A stretch of DNA of 45,984 nucleotides. It comes from Cyanobacteria bacterium OH_CDB_20 (lineage in GTDB: Bacteria; Cyanobacteriota; Vampirovibrionia; Gastranaerophilales; Gastranaerophilaceae). The DNA lies in NCBI GenBank assembly GCA_023415935.1, contig JAEZIX010000059.1, positions 1 to 45,984 on the forward strand. The letters run 5' to 3'. Of the stretch, positions 25,346-34,036 are shown one piece after another. Every line of letters begins with the position of its first letter. The stretch's first letter is position 1. The notes below the pieces were generated by a model, which was not told the origin of the DNA, searched no databases, and saw only the letters and a list, made by a program, of their open reading frames with translations. A program made the translations under genes and the position numbers.

Positions 25346-26445
25346 CTTTCAATCCTCAAATCGTTATCGACAACAACCATTTCTCTTTCGTTAGGATAGA
25401 TGTCTGTTTCAATGTTTCTGTTTGGTAGAAGCTCATTTATACCTGTCACTTCAGATGTTATAATTACTGTATTATCATCTCTTCCAACAACAACAGGTCT
25501 TAATTTTTTTGAATCGCAAGTTGTGAAAAGAGTTCCATCAGGCGTAACCCCGATAATAGTATTTGGACCGTTAATCTCAAGGTTTGATAAAGACGCTTTT
25601 ATTCTCAAAAGGATTTCTTTATCTTTTCTCTTTTCAATTTCATCAAAAGGAAGAGGTGTAATCACGTGCTTATAATAGCTTAGCGGCCATTTCAAAATCT
25701 TATTTACGTAATGCAAAGTGTATAAGAAGCACTGAGAGTCACTTTCAAAACCAATGTATCCTTCGCAAAGACTTTGCTGGAATAGTTTATTCTTTTCGTA
25801 GAAGGTATTTTCGCCGTTTGCAAGTGCGCTATAACCTTGTAAAAAGAAAGGGTGCGCTGCATATCTTACAATATCATAGTTTGTATTTTGTCTGCATTGA
25901 GCTGTGATAATTTTTGCCGTAAATACATCGTTTGGCTCCCAAAGACCGAAATATGTTCCGATATCTTTTGGATCTCCGATTTCTTTAAGCATTAGAGTGT
26001 CGGGCCAAAACGAATAAACATAACCATCTTGAGTATCTTCAAGTGCTTTTCTCAATTTTAATCTTGTTGTTAAAAGAAGTTCTTCTTTTTCTTCTTTAGG
26101 TGCGTATTTATATGATTTTGGATAGTTAAATACTTCAAATACATAATTTGGCATCGGCTCAATATTTAAATGAGAAGCCATTTCTACGTTAACATCAGGC
26201 GCCCATTGCATTACGCGGACAAACCCGGTGTTGTGCAAGATATCTTCTGCAATATGCATCCCTTCGTTTGTACAAGCCATAGAAAGAATCGGTAAATCCT
26301 TGTATCCTTCAAAAACTCCGCCCAAATCTTGCATAACAAAAGCAAACCCTGAGTTATCATGACCTTTTTGCTGTGAGCGCATAAGTTCTAGTGATTTTGA
26401 CGGGTGAAGATATTTTTTAGATTTAATTGCGCCAATTCTGCACAT
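25333..26445 (-). CDS. Class II glutamine amidotransferase subunit of split glutamate synthase
   Basis: 370 residues beginning MCRIGAI, so that removal of Met exposes the nucleophile Cys2 as in Ntn-type amidotransferases. Conserved features include QQKGHDNSGFAF (oxyanion/substrate region) and ALANGENTFY. It would release ammonia from glutamine for the FMN subunit encoded next. It is the detached N-terminal domain of GltB (GlxB-like). The 13-base overlap with the FMN gene indicates coupled translation and thus fixed stoichiometry. The assignment rests on the Cys2 start and context. Confidence 0.87.
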   Translation of the reverse strand: MCRIGAIKSKKYLHPSKSLELMRSQQKGHDNSGFAFVMQDLGGVFEGYKDLPILSMACTNEGMHIAEDILHNTGFVRVMQWAPDVNVEMASHLNIEPMPNYVFEVFNYPKSYKYAPKEEKEELLLTTRLKLRKALEDTQDGYVYSFWPDTLMLKEIGDPKDIGTYFGLWEPNDVFTAKIITAQCRQNTNYDIVRYAAHPFFLQGYSALANGENTFYEKNKLFQQSLCEGYIGFESDSQCFLYTLHYVNKILKWPLSYYKHVITPLPFDEIEKRKDKEILLRIKASLSNLEINGPNTIIGVTPDGTLFTTCDSKKLRPVVVGRDDNTVIITSEVTGINELLPNRNIETDIYPNEREMVVVDNDLRIERWQQ

Positions 26446-26519
26446 TTTTTATCCTCATAAACGGCTAGCTTTTCAAGGATAAAATTTTTTGCAAAAAATG
26501 TCAAATTTATGTGCTGTTT

Positions 26520-27164
26520 TTAATAAATTTGGGTGAGAAAATGAAATATTTCTTTATTTTTATTCCATAAAGTTGAAAAATTCTCATCATCTGCAAGTTC
26601 TAGCGTAATTGTAGGAATATTTCTTTCTTTTCCTGCATATGTTCCGAAGCTGCCGGGGGTTGGGTATCCTATATCTTCTTCAACAGGGTAGCCTGTCATT
26701 TTAGAGATTTTTTCAGCTAAATCTTTAGCCAGGCCATCATAATTTACTATTTTGTATGGGGTATGGAGGGTTAAAATAGCATCAAGTTGATTGTTTTCAA
26801 TAACATCAACAACAAATTGTGTTTCTATTTCACTATTTGCTTTTTCGCCCCCAAAATACTGCTCATCTTCTGTTTTTGCCCAGTTTTTGGTGGGAAAGTT
26901 TCTGTTCAAGTCAATTTTATTTGCGTTTTGGCGCGTTTTCAGGGCTTTTCCATCAGGGTTTAAGCAAGGAATAATCAATAATCTGTTTTTAATCTCTTTT
27001 TCTTCAATGTTTTTTAAGTATTCATTTATCAAAAACTCACCCTCAGGCTCATCTCCGTGAAAAACGCCAATAATTAAGACTGTTTTTTCAGGTTTTTCAG
27101 GCGAAAACTCAAGAAGGCTTATAATATTATTATGTAAGGTTTTTAGGGTTTTTAAAACTTTCAT
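26520..27164 (-). CDS. M14-like zinc carboxypeptidase/amidase, MpaA-related
   Basis: A compact 214-residue M14-type protein with zinc ligands His36 and Glu39 in HGDEPEGE, the substrate-binding LNPDG...NRNFPT (Asn-Arg pair), a later LHTP carrying the third zinc His, and a catalytic Glu in TLELAD. There is no signal peptide, so it acts in the cytosol. That fits murein-peptide recycling (MpaA cuts gamma-D-Glu-DAP) better than digestion. Aspartoacylase/succinylglutamate desuccinylase relatives are the alternative. It overlaps yjbQ by one base. Confidence 0.8.
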   Translation of the reverse strand: MKVLKTLKTLHNNIISLLEFSPEKPEKTVLIIGVFHGDEPEGEFLINEYLKNIEEKEIKNRLLIIPCLNPDGKALKTRQNANKIDLNRNFPTKNWAKTEDEQYFGGEKANSEIETQFVVDVIENNQLDAILTLHTPYKIVNYDGLAKDLAEKISKMTGYPVEEDIGYPTPGSFGTYAGKERNIPTITLELADDENFSTLWNKNKEIFHFLTQIY

Positions 27165-27577
27165 TATTCGCCCATAACTTTAACAATAAGTCTTTTTCTT
27201 CTTTGTCCGTCAAATTCAGCATAGTAAATCTGTTGCCAAGGACCGAAATCAAGTCTTCCTTCTGTAACAGGCACAATGACCTCATGCCCGATTAAAAGAC
27301 TTTTCAAGTGGCTGTCGCCGTTAGTTTCCCCTGTTCTATGGTGATTGTAGTTAATATCAAAAGGGGCAAGCTCTTCGAGCCACTTATCGATATCAGAAAT
27401 CAGGCCGCTTTCAGCGTCATTAACATAAACTCCCGCGGTAATGTGCATTGCGCTCACAAGAACCATACCTTCTTTTATTCCGCTTTCACGCACAATATCT
27501 TCAACTTCGTCTGTTATATTAATATATTCGCGATGTTTTTGCGTGTTAAACCATAGATATTTTGTAAGAAATTTCAT
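27164..27577 (-). CDS. yjbQ: YjbQ-family (UPF0047) protein
   Basis: A 137-residue single-domain protein matching the YjbQ family throughout: HITAGVYVNDAE (about 46-57), the His-rich HHRTGETNGDSHLKSLLIG (about 79-97) and the C-terminal FDGQRRKRLIVKVMGE. The histidines and acidic residues line a putative metal pocket. Some members can supply thiamine phosphate weakly in vitro and in suppressors, but the true role is unknown. It shares one base with the downstream M14 gene and lies 29 bases after the CsoR-type gene. Confidence 0.93.
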   Translation of the reverse strand: MKFLTKYLWFNTQKHREYINITDEVEDIVRESGIKEGMVLVSAMHITAGVYVNDAESGLISDIDKWLEELAPFDINYNHHRTGETNGDSHLKSLLIGHEVIVPVTEGRLDFGPWQQIYYAEFDGQRRKRLIVKVMGE

Positions 27578-27606
27578 CTTTATCTCCCCTAAAAAATATT
27601 CGTCTC

Positions 27607-27879
27607 TTATTTTGTAATTTTGTTGATTAAATTAATAATTTCATCAATAATTTGCTGTTTTTGGCTTTCGTCGCCATGTTCCAAGGTTCTTTTAACACAG
27701 CAATTAAGATGTGATTCTAAAATTTCCAAATTTACTTTTTTAATTATAGACTGGGTTGCAGAGAGTTGAGTACTTATTTCAATACAATCCCTGTTGTCTT
27801 CTACCATTTTCAAAAGGCCATCAATCTGCCCCCTTGCTGTTTTTAGTAGGTTTGTTACTTTGCTTTTGTCTGCTTGCAT
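27607..27879 (-). CDS. csoR: CsoR-family copper-sensing repressor
   Basis: A 90-residue all-helical DNA-binding repressor of the CsoR/RcnR (DUF156) family. Cys32, His57 and Cys61 have the 25- and 4-residue spacing of the Cu(I)-binding Cys-His-Cys triad of CsoR, so copper(I) is the likely signal. RcnR-type nickel/cobalt sensors and sulfide-responsive members differ at these sites. A good ribosome site (AAGGAG) precedes the ATG and a TATAAT lies at 27898-27903. The likely target is the metallothionein-like gene just upstream, whose promoter overlaps a C/G-tract palindrome. Confidence 0.88.
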   Translation of the reverse strand: MQADKSKVTNLLKTARGQIDGLLKMVEDNRDCIEISTQLSATQSIIKKVNLEILESHLNCCVKRTLEHGDESQKQQIIDEIINLINKITK

Positions 27880-27907
27880 AAATACTCCTTGGGGATAATT
27901 ATAACCT

Positions 27908-27936
27908 AAAAAGCACTAATTTGTTTAGTGCTTTTT
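27908..27936 (-). terminator. Terminator after metallothionein-like gene
   Basis: The 12-bp stem AAAAAGCACTAA / TTAGTGCTTTTT has a 5-base loop. It lies 25 bases beyond the stop of the Cys-rich gene and separates it from csoR. The stem is symmetric enough to act on either strand. Confidence 0.85.
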
Positions 27937-27960
27937 AGAAATAAAGTTTTAAAAATTTAT

Positions 27961-28248
27961 TTATTTTTTGCAATCGCAATTTTGATCGCAGTTGCAGTTT
28001 CCGTTACATTCAGTTTTGTGGAAAAATAAGAATTTTTTCTCTACTTTGCATGAACAATTGTCTGAGCATTTGCACTCACCCTCTTTGCATGAACATTTTT
28101 CTTGTGTTTTGTGGCATCCGCAAGGGCATTCTTTTGCGCATTTGTTGCTGCAGTTACATCCTGTTGTTGCAGTATTTGCAAATGATTGTAATGCGCCCAC
28201 TGTTGCAATAGTTGCAAGAGCCAAAGTTGTTAGAAGTATTTTTTTCAT
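27961..28248 (-). CDS. Exported Cys-rich metallothionein-like protein
   Basis: 95 residues from the ATG at 28248, with AAAGGA six bases upstream; an in-frame TTG six codons earlier is rejected. A signal peptide (MKKILLTTLALATIATVGAL, cleavage near SFANTA) is followed by a mature domain with 17 cysteines in about 66 residues, mostly as C-x-C and C-x2-C or C-x3-C pairs (CNCSNKC, CPCGC, CSCKEGECKC, CNGNCNC). That density is typical of metallothioneins, but metallothioneins are normally cytosolic, so an exported form is unusual. It probably sequesters copper or another soft metal outside the membrane. Promoter and operator are visible upstream. Confidence 0.8.
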   Translation of the reverse strand: MKKILLTTLALATIATVGALQSFANTATTGCNCSNKCAKECPCGCHKTQEKCSCKEGECKCSDNCSCKVEKKFLFFHKTECNGNCNCDQNCDCKK

Positions 28249-28284
28249 TGAATATCCTTTCTCCAAATTTACTATCCATTTTAT

Positions 28285-28300
28285 ACCTCCCCACGGGGGT
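28285..28300 (-). promoter_or_regulatory. Putative CsoR operator
   Basis: ACCTCCCCACGGGGGT is an imperfect palindrome of C and G tracts in AT-rich DNA, the form of CsoR/RcnR operators. It sits between the -10 box and the metallothionein start, where binding would block transcription. The csoR gene is 400 bases away. Confidence 0.65.
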
Positions 28301-28308
28301 CTAGTATT

Positions 28309-28337
28309 ATATTATTTTTAATACTTAATTTTGTCAA
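28309..28337 (-). promoter_or_regulatory. Sigma70 promoter of metallothionein-like gene
   Basis: A consensus -35 box TTGACA (28332-28337), a 17-base spacer and a -10 box TAATAT (28309-28314) are present. The proposed start of transcription falls at the edge of the putative CsoR operator. Confidence 0.7.
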
Positions 28338-28388
28338 CCCCCTAAAATTTCTTTTTGAAGTATTAAGATAGGGTTTTGAGCAAATGAA

Positions 28389-28409
28389 AAGCCGGTTTTG
28401 GGCCGGCTT
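28389..28409 (-). terminator. Terminator after clpB
   Basis: The stem AAGCCGG / CCGGCTT with a 7-base loop, followed on the minus strand by TTTCATTTG, lies 48 bases beyond the clpB stop. Confidence 0.75.
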
Positions 28410-28456
28410 AGAATAGTGTATTTTGTATTTGTTTGGGAGAATATCAAGTTAAACTT

Positions 28457-31063
28457 TTATTTTGTTTTAAAAGTGAGTTCATCACCATCAGCGTCAATTA
28501 TGACTGTTTCTTCCGGGTGAATTTTTTGTTCTAATATTTCTTTTGCAAGAGGATTTTCAATAAGCTGCCTTATTGCTCTTTTTAAAGGTCTTGCCCCATA
28601 CATAGGGTTAAAGCCTTTGGTTGCAATGAAATCTTTTGCATCGTCTGTTATCTCAATTGCAATGTCTCTTTCTTGCAGAAGTTTTCTTAAGTATTCGATT
28701 TGCATATCAACGATGAGCGCAAGTTGTTGCATAGTAAGCGCTTTGAAGAATACAATTTCATCAATTCTGTTTAAGAATTCTGGTCTGAACTTTTGTTTCA
28801 TTAAATCAACTATTTGTTCTTTGGTTTTATCATATTCTGAAGCTGAAACCATTGATTGAAGGGTGTTTTCTAAGATAATATCGCTTCCAATATTACTTGT
28901 TAGTATAATTAATGTGTTTTTGAAGTCAACTGTTCTTCCTTTTGAATCTGTCAAACGCCCGTCATCAAAGATTTGTAGCATTATGTTGAAAACATCAGGG
29001 TGTGCTTTTTCAATTTCGTCAAAAAGTATTACGGAATATGGTTTTCTTCTTACTTTTTCGGTTAATTGGCCACCTTCATCGTAGCCGATATATCCAGGAG
29101 GCGCACCTATTAACCTTGCAACAGTGTGTTTTTCCATATATTCTGACATGTCGATTCTGATAAGAGATTCCTCATCATTAAACATGAACTCGGCCAAGGC
29201 TTTTGCAAGTTCAGTTTTACCTACACCTGTCGGGCCTAAGAAAATAAAAGTACCAATTGGTCTTTTAGGGTCTTTTAGGCCTGAGCGAGCCCTACGAATA
29301 GCATCTGAAACAACAGTAACAGCTTCATCTTGGCCTGCAACACGCTTGTGAAGGAAGTCTTCCATTCGTAGCAACTTGTCCATTTCACTTTCAACAAGTT
29401 TACTTATTGGGATTGACGTCCATTTGCTGACGATTTCCATAATATCATTTTCGTCAATTTCTTCTTTTAAGAGTTTGCTTTCTGGTTTTATGTCTTTTTC
29501 TGAAGCTGCATTCAATTGCTTTTCAAGTTCTAAAAGTTTGCCGTATTTGAGTTCTGCTGCTTTTTGAAGGTCTGCGTTTCTTTCTGCTTCTTCAATTTGA
29601 ATTTTTGTTTTTTCAATTTCTTCTTTTATTTGAGCTTCACCCTGTATAGAATTTTTCTCAAGCTCCCATTGTGTTTTGAGCTTATTTATTTTTGTATTCA
29701 AATCGTTTAAAGTATTGTCAATATTTGCGATTTTATCTTGGTTTTCATTTGATGCTTCTTGTTTTAGAGCTTCTTTTTCAATCTCAAGCTGCATTTTCTG
29801 ACGAACCAAGCTGTCTAATTCTTCAGGCATAGAGTCTATCTCGATTCTGAGTGAGGAAGCAGCTTCGTCAATAAGGTCTATTGCTTTATCAGGCAAAAAT
29901 CTATCGGTGATATACCTGTCAGAAAATTTTGCAGCTGCAACAAGAGCAGAGTCTTTTATTTTCACCTTGTGGTGAACTTCATAACGCTCTTTAAGCCCTC
30001 TTAAGATGCTTATTGTGTCTTCAACAGTTGGTTCATCTACCATAACAGGTTGAAAACGTCTTTCTAGAGCAGGGTCTTTTTCAATATATTTTCTGTATTC
30101 ATTAATAGTAGTTGCGCCGATACATCTTAGAAGTCCTCTTGCAAGCATTGGTTTTAAAAGGTTTCCGGCATCCATTGAGCCTTCAGTTGCGCCAGCTCCT
30201 ACTACAGTGTGAAGTTCGTCAATAAACATGATTATTTCGCCGTTTGAGCCTTCGACTTCTTTTAAAACAGCTTTTAAACGCTCTTCAAATTCACCTCTAA
30301 ACTTTGCACCTGCAACAAGTGCGCCAAGATCTAAGGATACAAGCCTTGTGTTTTTAAGGTTTTCAGGAACATCGCCCCTTATGATTCTTTGGGCTAAGCC
30401 CTCTACAATAGCTGTTTTACCAACACCCGCTTCCCCTATTAAAACGGGGTTGTTTTTGGTTTTTCTGTTTAAAACCTGTATTATTCTTCTAACCTCTTCG
30501 TCACGACCGATTACAGGGTCAAGTTTACCCTTGCGAGCCATCTGGGTGAGGTCTGTTGAATATTTTTCAAGTGCTTTATAAGCGTCTTCTGCGTTTTTAG
30601 AGTCCACTTTATTATGTCCACGCGTTTTTTTCATTACGTTTAAAATCGTATCTTTTGAAATTTTGTTTTCGTTCAAAAGTTTTTGTACTGTTGAGTTATC
30701 AAGCATTGTCATTGCAATTAAGATATGCTCGATACTTATAAAAGAATCTTTCAAAGCCTCAGATTCTTGTTTTGCCAAGTCAAAAAGCTGAATTGTTTGA
30801 GAAGACAAATAAAGCTGCCCGTTCATTTGCGGTGTTTGAACTTGAGGCAATTTTTGGATTTCGGCGACAATTCTATTTTTAAAATTGTCAGAGCTAATCT
30901 TCAAGTCTTCTGAATAATCCTTTGCGATACCTTCTTTGTCCTCTGTAATAGCTAACAAAATATGTAGTGGCTCAAGCTGGGTATTTTTATATTCAAACAT
31001 CAGTTGTTGCGCTGCAAGAATTATTTGCTGTGTATAGTCAGTTAGTCTGTTAAAATCAATCAT
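28457..31063 (-). CDS. clpB: ATP-dependent disaggregase ClpB
   Basis: 868 residues, full length for ClpB, the hexameric Hsp100 that pulls polypeptides out of aggregates with DnaK. In order: the Clp-N double repeat (1-145), AAA+ domain 1 with GEAGVGKTA (Walker A) and IMFIDELHT (Walker B), the middle coiled coil (about 400-520) that distinguishes ClpB from ClpA/ClpC, and AAA+ domain 2 with GPTGVGKTE and VILFDEIEKAHPDVFN. There is no ClpP-binding IGF loop. A GAGGTG ribosome site precedes the ATG. No CIRCE element is seen upstream, so heat control, if any, uses another route. Confidence 0.97.
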   Translation of the reverse strand: MIDFNRLTDYTQQIILAAQQLMFEYKNTQLEPLHILLAITEDKEGIAKDYSEDLKISSDNFKNRIVAEIQKLPQVQTPQMNGQLYLSSQTIQLFDLAKQESEALKDSFISIEHILIAMTMLDNSTVQKLLNENKISKDTILNVMKKTRGHNKVDSKNAEDAYKALEKYSTDLTQMARKGKLDPVIGRDEEVRRIIQVLNRKTKNNPVLIGEAGVGKTAIVEGLAQRIIRGDVPENLKNTRLVSLDLGALVAGAKFRGEFEERLKAVLKEVEGSNGEIIMFIDELHTVVGAGATEGSMDAGNLLKPMLARGLLRCIGATTINEYRKYIEKDPALERRFQPVMVDEPTVEDTISILRGLKERYEVHHKVKIKDSALVAAAKFSDRYITDRFLPDKAIDLIDEAASSLRIEIDSMPEELDSLVRQKMQLEIEKEALKQEASNENQDKIANIDNTLNDLNTKINKLKTQWELEKNSIQGEAQIKEEIEKTKIQIEEAERNADLQKAAELKYGKLLELEKQLNAASEKDIKPESKLLKEEIDENDIMEIVSKWTSIPISKLVESEMDKLLRMEDFLHKRVAGQDEAVTVVSDAIRRARSGLKDPKRPIGTFIFLGPTGVGKTELAKALAEFMFNDEESLIRIDMSEYMEKHTVARLIGAPPGYIGYDEGGQLTEKVRRKPYSVILFDEIEKAHPDVFNIMLQIFDDGRLTDSKGRTVDFKNTLIILTSNIGSDIILENTLQSMVSASEYDKTKEQIVDLMKQKFRPEFLNRIDEIVFFKALTMQQLALIVDMQIEYLRKLLQERDIAIEITDDAKDFIATKGFNPMYGARPLKRAIRQLIENPLAKEILEQKIHPEETVIIDADGDELTFKTK

Positions 31064-31099
31064 TAGAAAACACCTCTTTTACAAAAAAATAGAATACTA

Positions 31100-31118
31100 A
31101 AACTAACATTTTTAGTTT
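31100..31118 (-). terminator. Weak hairpin between kinase gene and clpB
   Basis: The 7-bp stem AAACTAA / TTAGTTT lies about 80 bases after the kinase stop, with TTTTAG following on the minus strand. It could end the kinase transcript or sit in the clpB leader. Confidence 0.35.
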
Positions 31119-31199
31119 AATGCCATTTTTTTGAAAATCAGAAAAAATTTATAATTAATTAAGAATTTAATTTTTTTGTAACAAAAATATTTTTAAAAC

Positions 31200-33050
31200 T
31201 TATACGTTAGAATGTGCTGCAAGCTTATTTCCTAAAGGAAGTGTAAAGATAAATTCGCTGCCTTTTCCTTCTTCGCTTTTTGCATATATTTTCCCATGGT
31301 GCCCTTCGATAATCTGCTTGCATATGTATAGCCCGAGGCCATATCCGACTTTTCTGAATTTTTTTGCGCAAGAATAATATTCGTTAAAAATAGTTTTAAT
31401 TTCTTCTTTAGGAATGCCCCATCCGGTATCTATCACCGATACTTTTATGAAGTCTTTGATATTTTCAACTCTTATTGTAATGCTTCCGTTTTCGGGAGTA
31501 AATTCTGATGCATTAATCACAAGGTTGTTCAAAACTCTTTCGATTTCGCATTCATCAAGGCTTATTTCTTGTATGTCTGTTAAATACTCAATATTTAATT
31601 TTTGGTTTTTCTCTTCAAGTATAAATTTTAAGTGCCTATACGTTCTTTGAATAATGTCTTGAATCAAAACAGGTTCTTTTACAATAACCAGTTGGCCGTT
31701 TTGGCTTTTGTATTTGGTTAAAAGATTATCTGTCATATGCTGCATAAATTTGCATGAGTGTTGAATTTCGGTCAATATATCCCTAAGGCTGTCATTTAGG
31801 GGTCCGAATTTTTCGTTAAGGATAAGATTTAAAGCCCTGATTTGAGCACCTACAGGAGTTTTAAGGTCGTGAGTCAGCGTTGCAATAAAGGTTTCTTTTT
31901 GATTTTGAATTTCGTGCTCTACAGTTGAGTCTTGCACAATTATAAGATAACCGGTATGCTTTTCATCTTTGTCGAAAATCTTTGATATCACAAGATTTGC
32001 AGGTATAATCTTATTTTTAAATTCGTCCATATATCTTATGCTTACGAATAAACCCTGATCAGTTATATTGTTTATGTTTGTAATGTTTTCAATTATTTCA
32101 GGCGGGTTGAAAGGCTGAATTACGTTGATAAAATTTCTGTAATTCAATCCTGTTATTATAAATTTGTTGTTTGTTGAAGAGATATTAAAATTTATATCAG
32201 TCAGAATTATCTCACCTGTTGTGTATTTATAAATATTATCTAGTTTTTCTTTTTCTGTGTACAAATTGTCTTGCAGCTTTTTGATTTTTAACAGGTTATA
32301 TATCTGAACGCAAGTTGTTTTAGGGTTGATTGGCTTTTCGATATAAGCGCAAGATCCAAGATTGTACCCTCTTAATTTACTCTCGTCGTTATCAAGTGCA
32401 GTTACAAAAACTAAAGGAGTGTGTGCATTAAGAGAAGAATTTTTGATTTTTTCTGCAAGCTCAAACCCTGTCATATTAGGCATCATTACATCAAGCAAAA
32501 TTAAATCAAATTTTTCCTGATTAATTCTTTCAAGCGCATTAAGCGGGTTTTGTTCAAGTGTTGGAGTTATTTCATAAGGGCTTAACAATTCTTGAAAGAA
32601 CTCAAGATTAATTTGAAGATCATCAACAACTAAAATTTTAGAATCTTTGAATTCTTTTAAATTAACTTCACTGCATCTGTTTTTTTTATGAATTAATTGA
32701 ATGTTTGTTGCAAGACTATTTTTTATACAGTCCACATTTAACGGATATTGTACAAAGTTTTTGAAACCAAATTCATATGCCTTAGAAATGTTTTCTTTTG
32801 AGCAAATTTCATTTGTTCCCCAAAAGGCAATGTTTGGGTGTTGTGTCATCATGTTGTGGACAGTATTTATGTATTCAGGATGTTCATTTGTATAATGAGC
32901 GATGCAAATATTATAGTTGCTTAAATCCGGCATGCTATCTTTATAATGAAAAGATTGAATTGAGATATTTGAATCCTGAAAAGAATTTTCCTCTGCTTTT
33001 TGCTGATCTGCTTCAATAAATATTACTTTATACATCGCTTCCATTCTCAT
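31200..33050 (-). CDS. Hybrid sensor histidine kinase with N-terminal receivers
   Basis: 616 residues with no membrane span, so a cytosolic sensor. Residues about 1-125 look like a receiver fold without its Asp (YKVIFIEADQQ ... FVQYPLN). Residues about 137-255 are a true receiver with VVDD, phospho-acceptor Asp in LLDVMMPNMTGFE and Lys in IEKP. A PAS-like region follows, then HisKA with the phospho-His in THDLKTPVGA and an HATPase domain (NNLVINASEF, DTGWGIP, GYGLGLYICKQ). Receivers ahead of the kinase suggest input from another kinase. Starts at Met1, Met3 or Met6 are all possible because no ribosome site stands out. It lies downstream of a lone ABC permease gene. Confidence 0.88.
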   Translation of the reverse strand: MRMEAMYKVIFIEADQQKAEENSFQDSNISIQSFHYKDSMPDLSNYNICIAHYTNEHPEYINTVHNMMTQHPNIAFWGTNEICSKENISKAYEFGFKNFVQYPLNVDCIKNSLATNIQLIHKKNRCSEVNLKEFKDSKILVVDDLQINLEFFQELLSPYEITPTLEQNPLNALERINQEKFDLILLDVMMPNMTGFELAEKIKNSSLNAHTPLVFVTALDNDESKLRGYNLGSCAYIEKPINPKTTCVQIYNLLKIKKLQDNLYTEKEKLDNIYKYTTGEIILTDINFNISSTNNKFIITGLNYRNFINVIQPFNPPEIIENITNINNITDQGLFVSIRYMDEFKNKIIPANLVISKIFDKDEKHTGYLIIVQDSTVEHEIQNQKETFIATLTHDLKTPVGAQIRALNLILNEKFGPLNDSLRDILTEIQHSCKFMQHMTDNLLTKYKSQNGQLVIVKEPVLIQDIIQRTYRHLKFILEEKNQKLNIEYLTDIQEISLDECEIERVLNNLVINASEFTPENGSITIRVENIKDFIKVSVIDTGWGIPKEEIKTIFNEYYSCAKKFRKVGYGLGLYICKQIIEGHHGKIYAKSEEGKGSEFIFTLPLGNKLAAHSNV

Positions 33051-33120
33051 TTTAAGTAGAATAATAATATATGTTTTAATATTAAAAAAAAATAGTCCGG
33101 TTAGGTAAATTTAAGCATTA

Positions 33121-33945
33121 CTACTCTTTTATACTTCCGGATAGTATATCGTTTATAAAATATTTTCTGCCAAGCAGAAAGACAGTGATAACAGGTATTA
33201 CAGAAATTATCGAGTAAGCCATCAAATCACCCCATTGTATTACTTCTCTAAAACTACCTTTAAAATTTGCAAGCCCTATAGGAAGCGTTCTCATTGAATC
33301 TGAATTTGTTATTATCAACGGCCACATAAAACTGTTCCAGGTTGAAATGAAAGTGAAGATAGCAAGTGTCATAACAGCCGGTAAGGCAAGGGGTATTGCT
33401 ATTTTAAAAAAGATTTTTACGGTGGAGCAACCATCTATTCTTGCCGCATCTTCTAAATCTTTAGGTAGTGCTTTGAACCATTGGCGCATCATAAACACTC
33501 CAAATCCTCCAAAAAGCCCCGGGATAATAAGAGCCTGATATGTATCAATCCAGTTGAACTCACGGATTATAAAAAACAAAGGAATAATATTTACCTGTGG
33601 TGGAACCATCATTGTTAAAAGAATTAATAAAAATATCGGTTCTTTGTACTTAAAACTTAATCTTGCAAAAGCGTAGCCAGCTGCTGCCGAGATAAAAACT
33701 TGACCTATGGTTGTTGCAATTGCAACAAACATGCTGTTTGTAAAATACCTGCAAACATCCACTGCTGACATTACGTTTTTATAGTTGTCAAAAGTAAAAG
33801 GTGAAGGGATTAATGACGGTGGATATTTAAATATTTGTCCGTCAGTCATAAAAGAAAGCATAAACATCCAGATAAAAGGTATAAGCATTGATATTGCTCC
33901 AAGGGTTAGTATTAAATATCCTGTGATTTTTAATGTCTTTCTCAT
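33121..33945 (-). CDS. ABC sugar-transporter permease, MalG-like, orphan
   Basis: 274 residues with six predicted membrane helices and the EAA cytoplasmic loop (LEDAARIDGCSTVKIFFKIAIPLALP), which couples to an ATPase. Size and the C-terminus (FLLGRKYFINDILSGSIKE) match the MalG/CUT1 family of inner-membrane permeases importing oligosaccharides or glycerol-phosphates. The partner MalF-type permease, binding protein and ATPase are not in the window, so this subunit is displaced from its operon. It precedes the hybrid kinase on the same strand by 70 bases, perhaps as one transcript. Substrate unknown. Confidence 0.88.
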   Translation of the reverse strand: MRKTLKITGYLILTLGAISMLIPFIWMFMLSFMTDGQIFKYPPSLIPSPFTFDNYKNVMSAVDVCRYFTNSMFVAIATTIGQVFISAAAGYAFARLSFKYKEPIFLLILLTMMVPPQVNIIPLFFIIREFNWIDTYQALIIPGLFGGFGVFMMRQWFKALPKDLEDAARIDGCSTVKIFFKIAIPLALPAVMTLAIFTFISTWNSFMWPLIITNSDSMRTLPIGLANFKGSFREVIQWGDLMAYSIISVIPVITVFLLGRKYFINDILSGSIKE

Positions 33946-34036
33946 AAAACATATAATATCACTTTAAACCGGATTTTGCATTGAGAAAAAAACAAAATCA
34001 TGAGATAATGAACTTGCTTTTAAGTTGAAGTATATT

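Noticed and set aside
28249..28266. TTG start six codons before the metallothionein ATG
   Set aside because: It would consume the AAAGGA ribosome site and put charged residues before the signal peptide.
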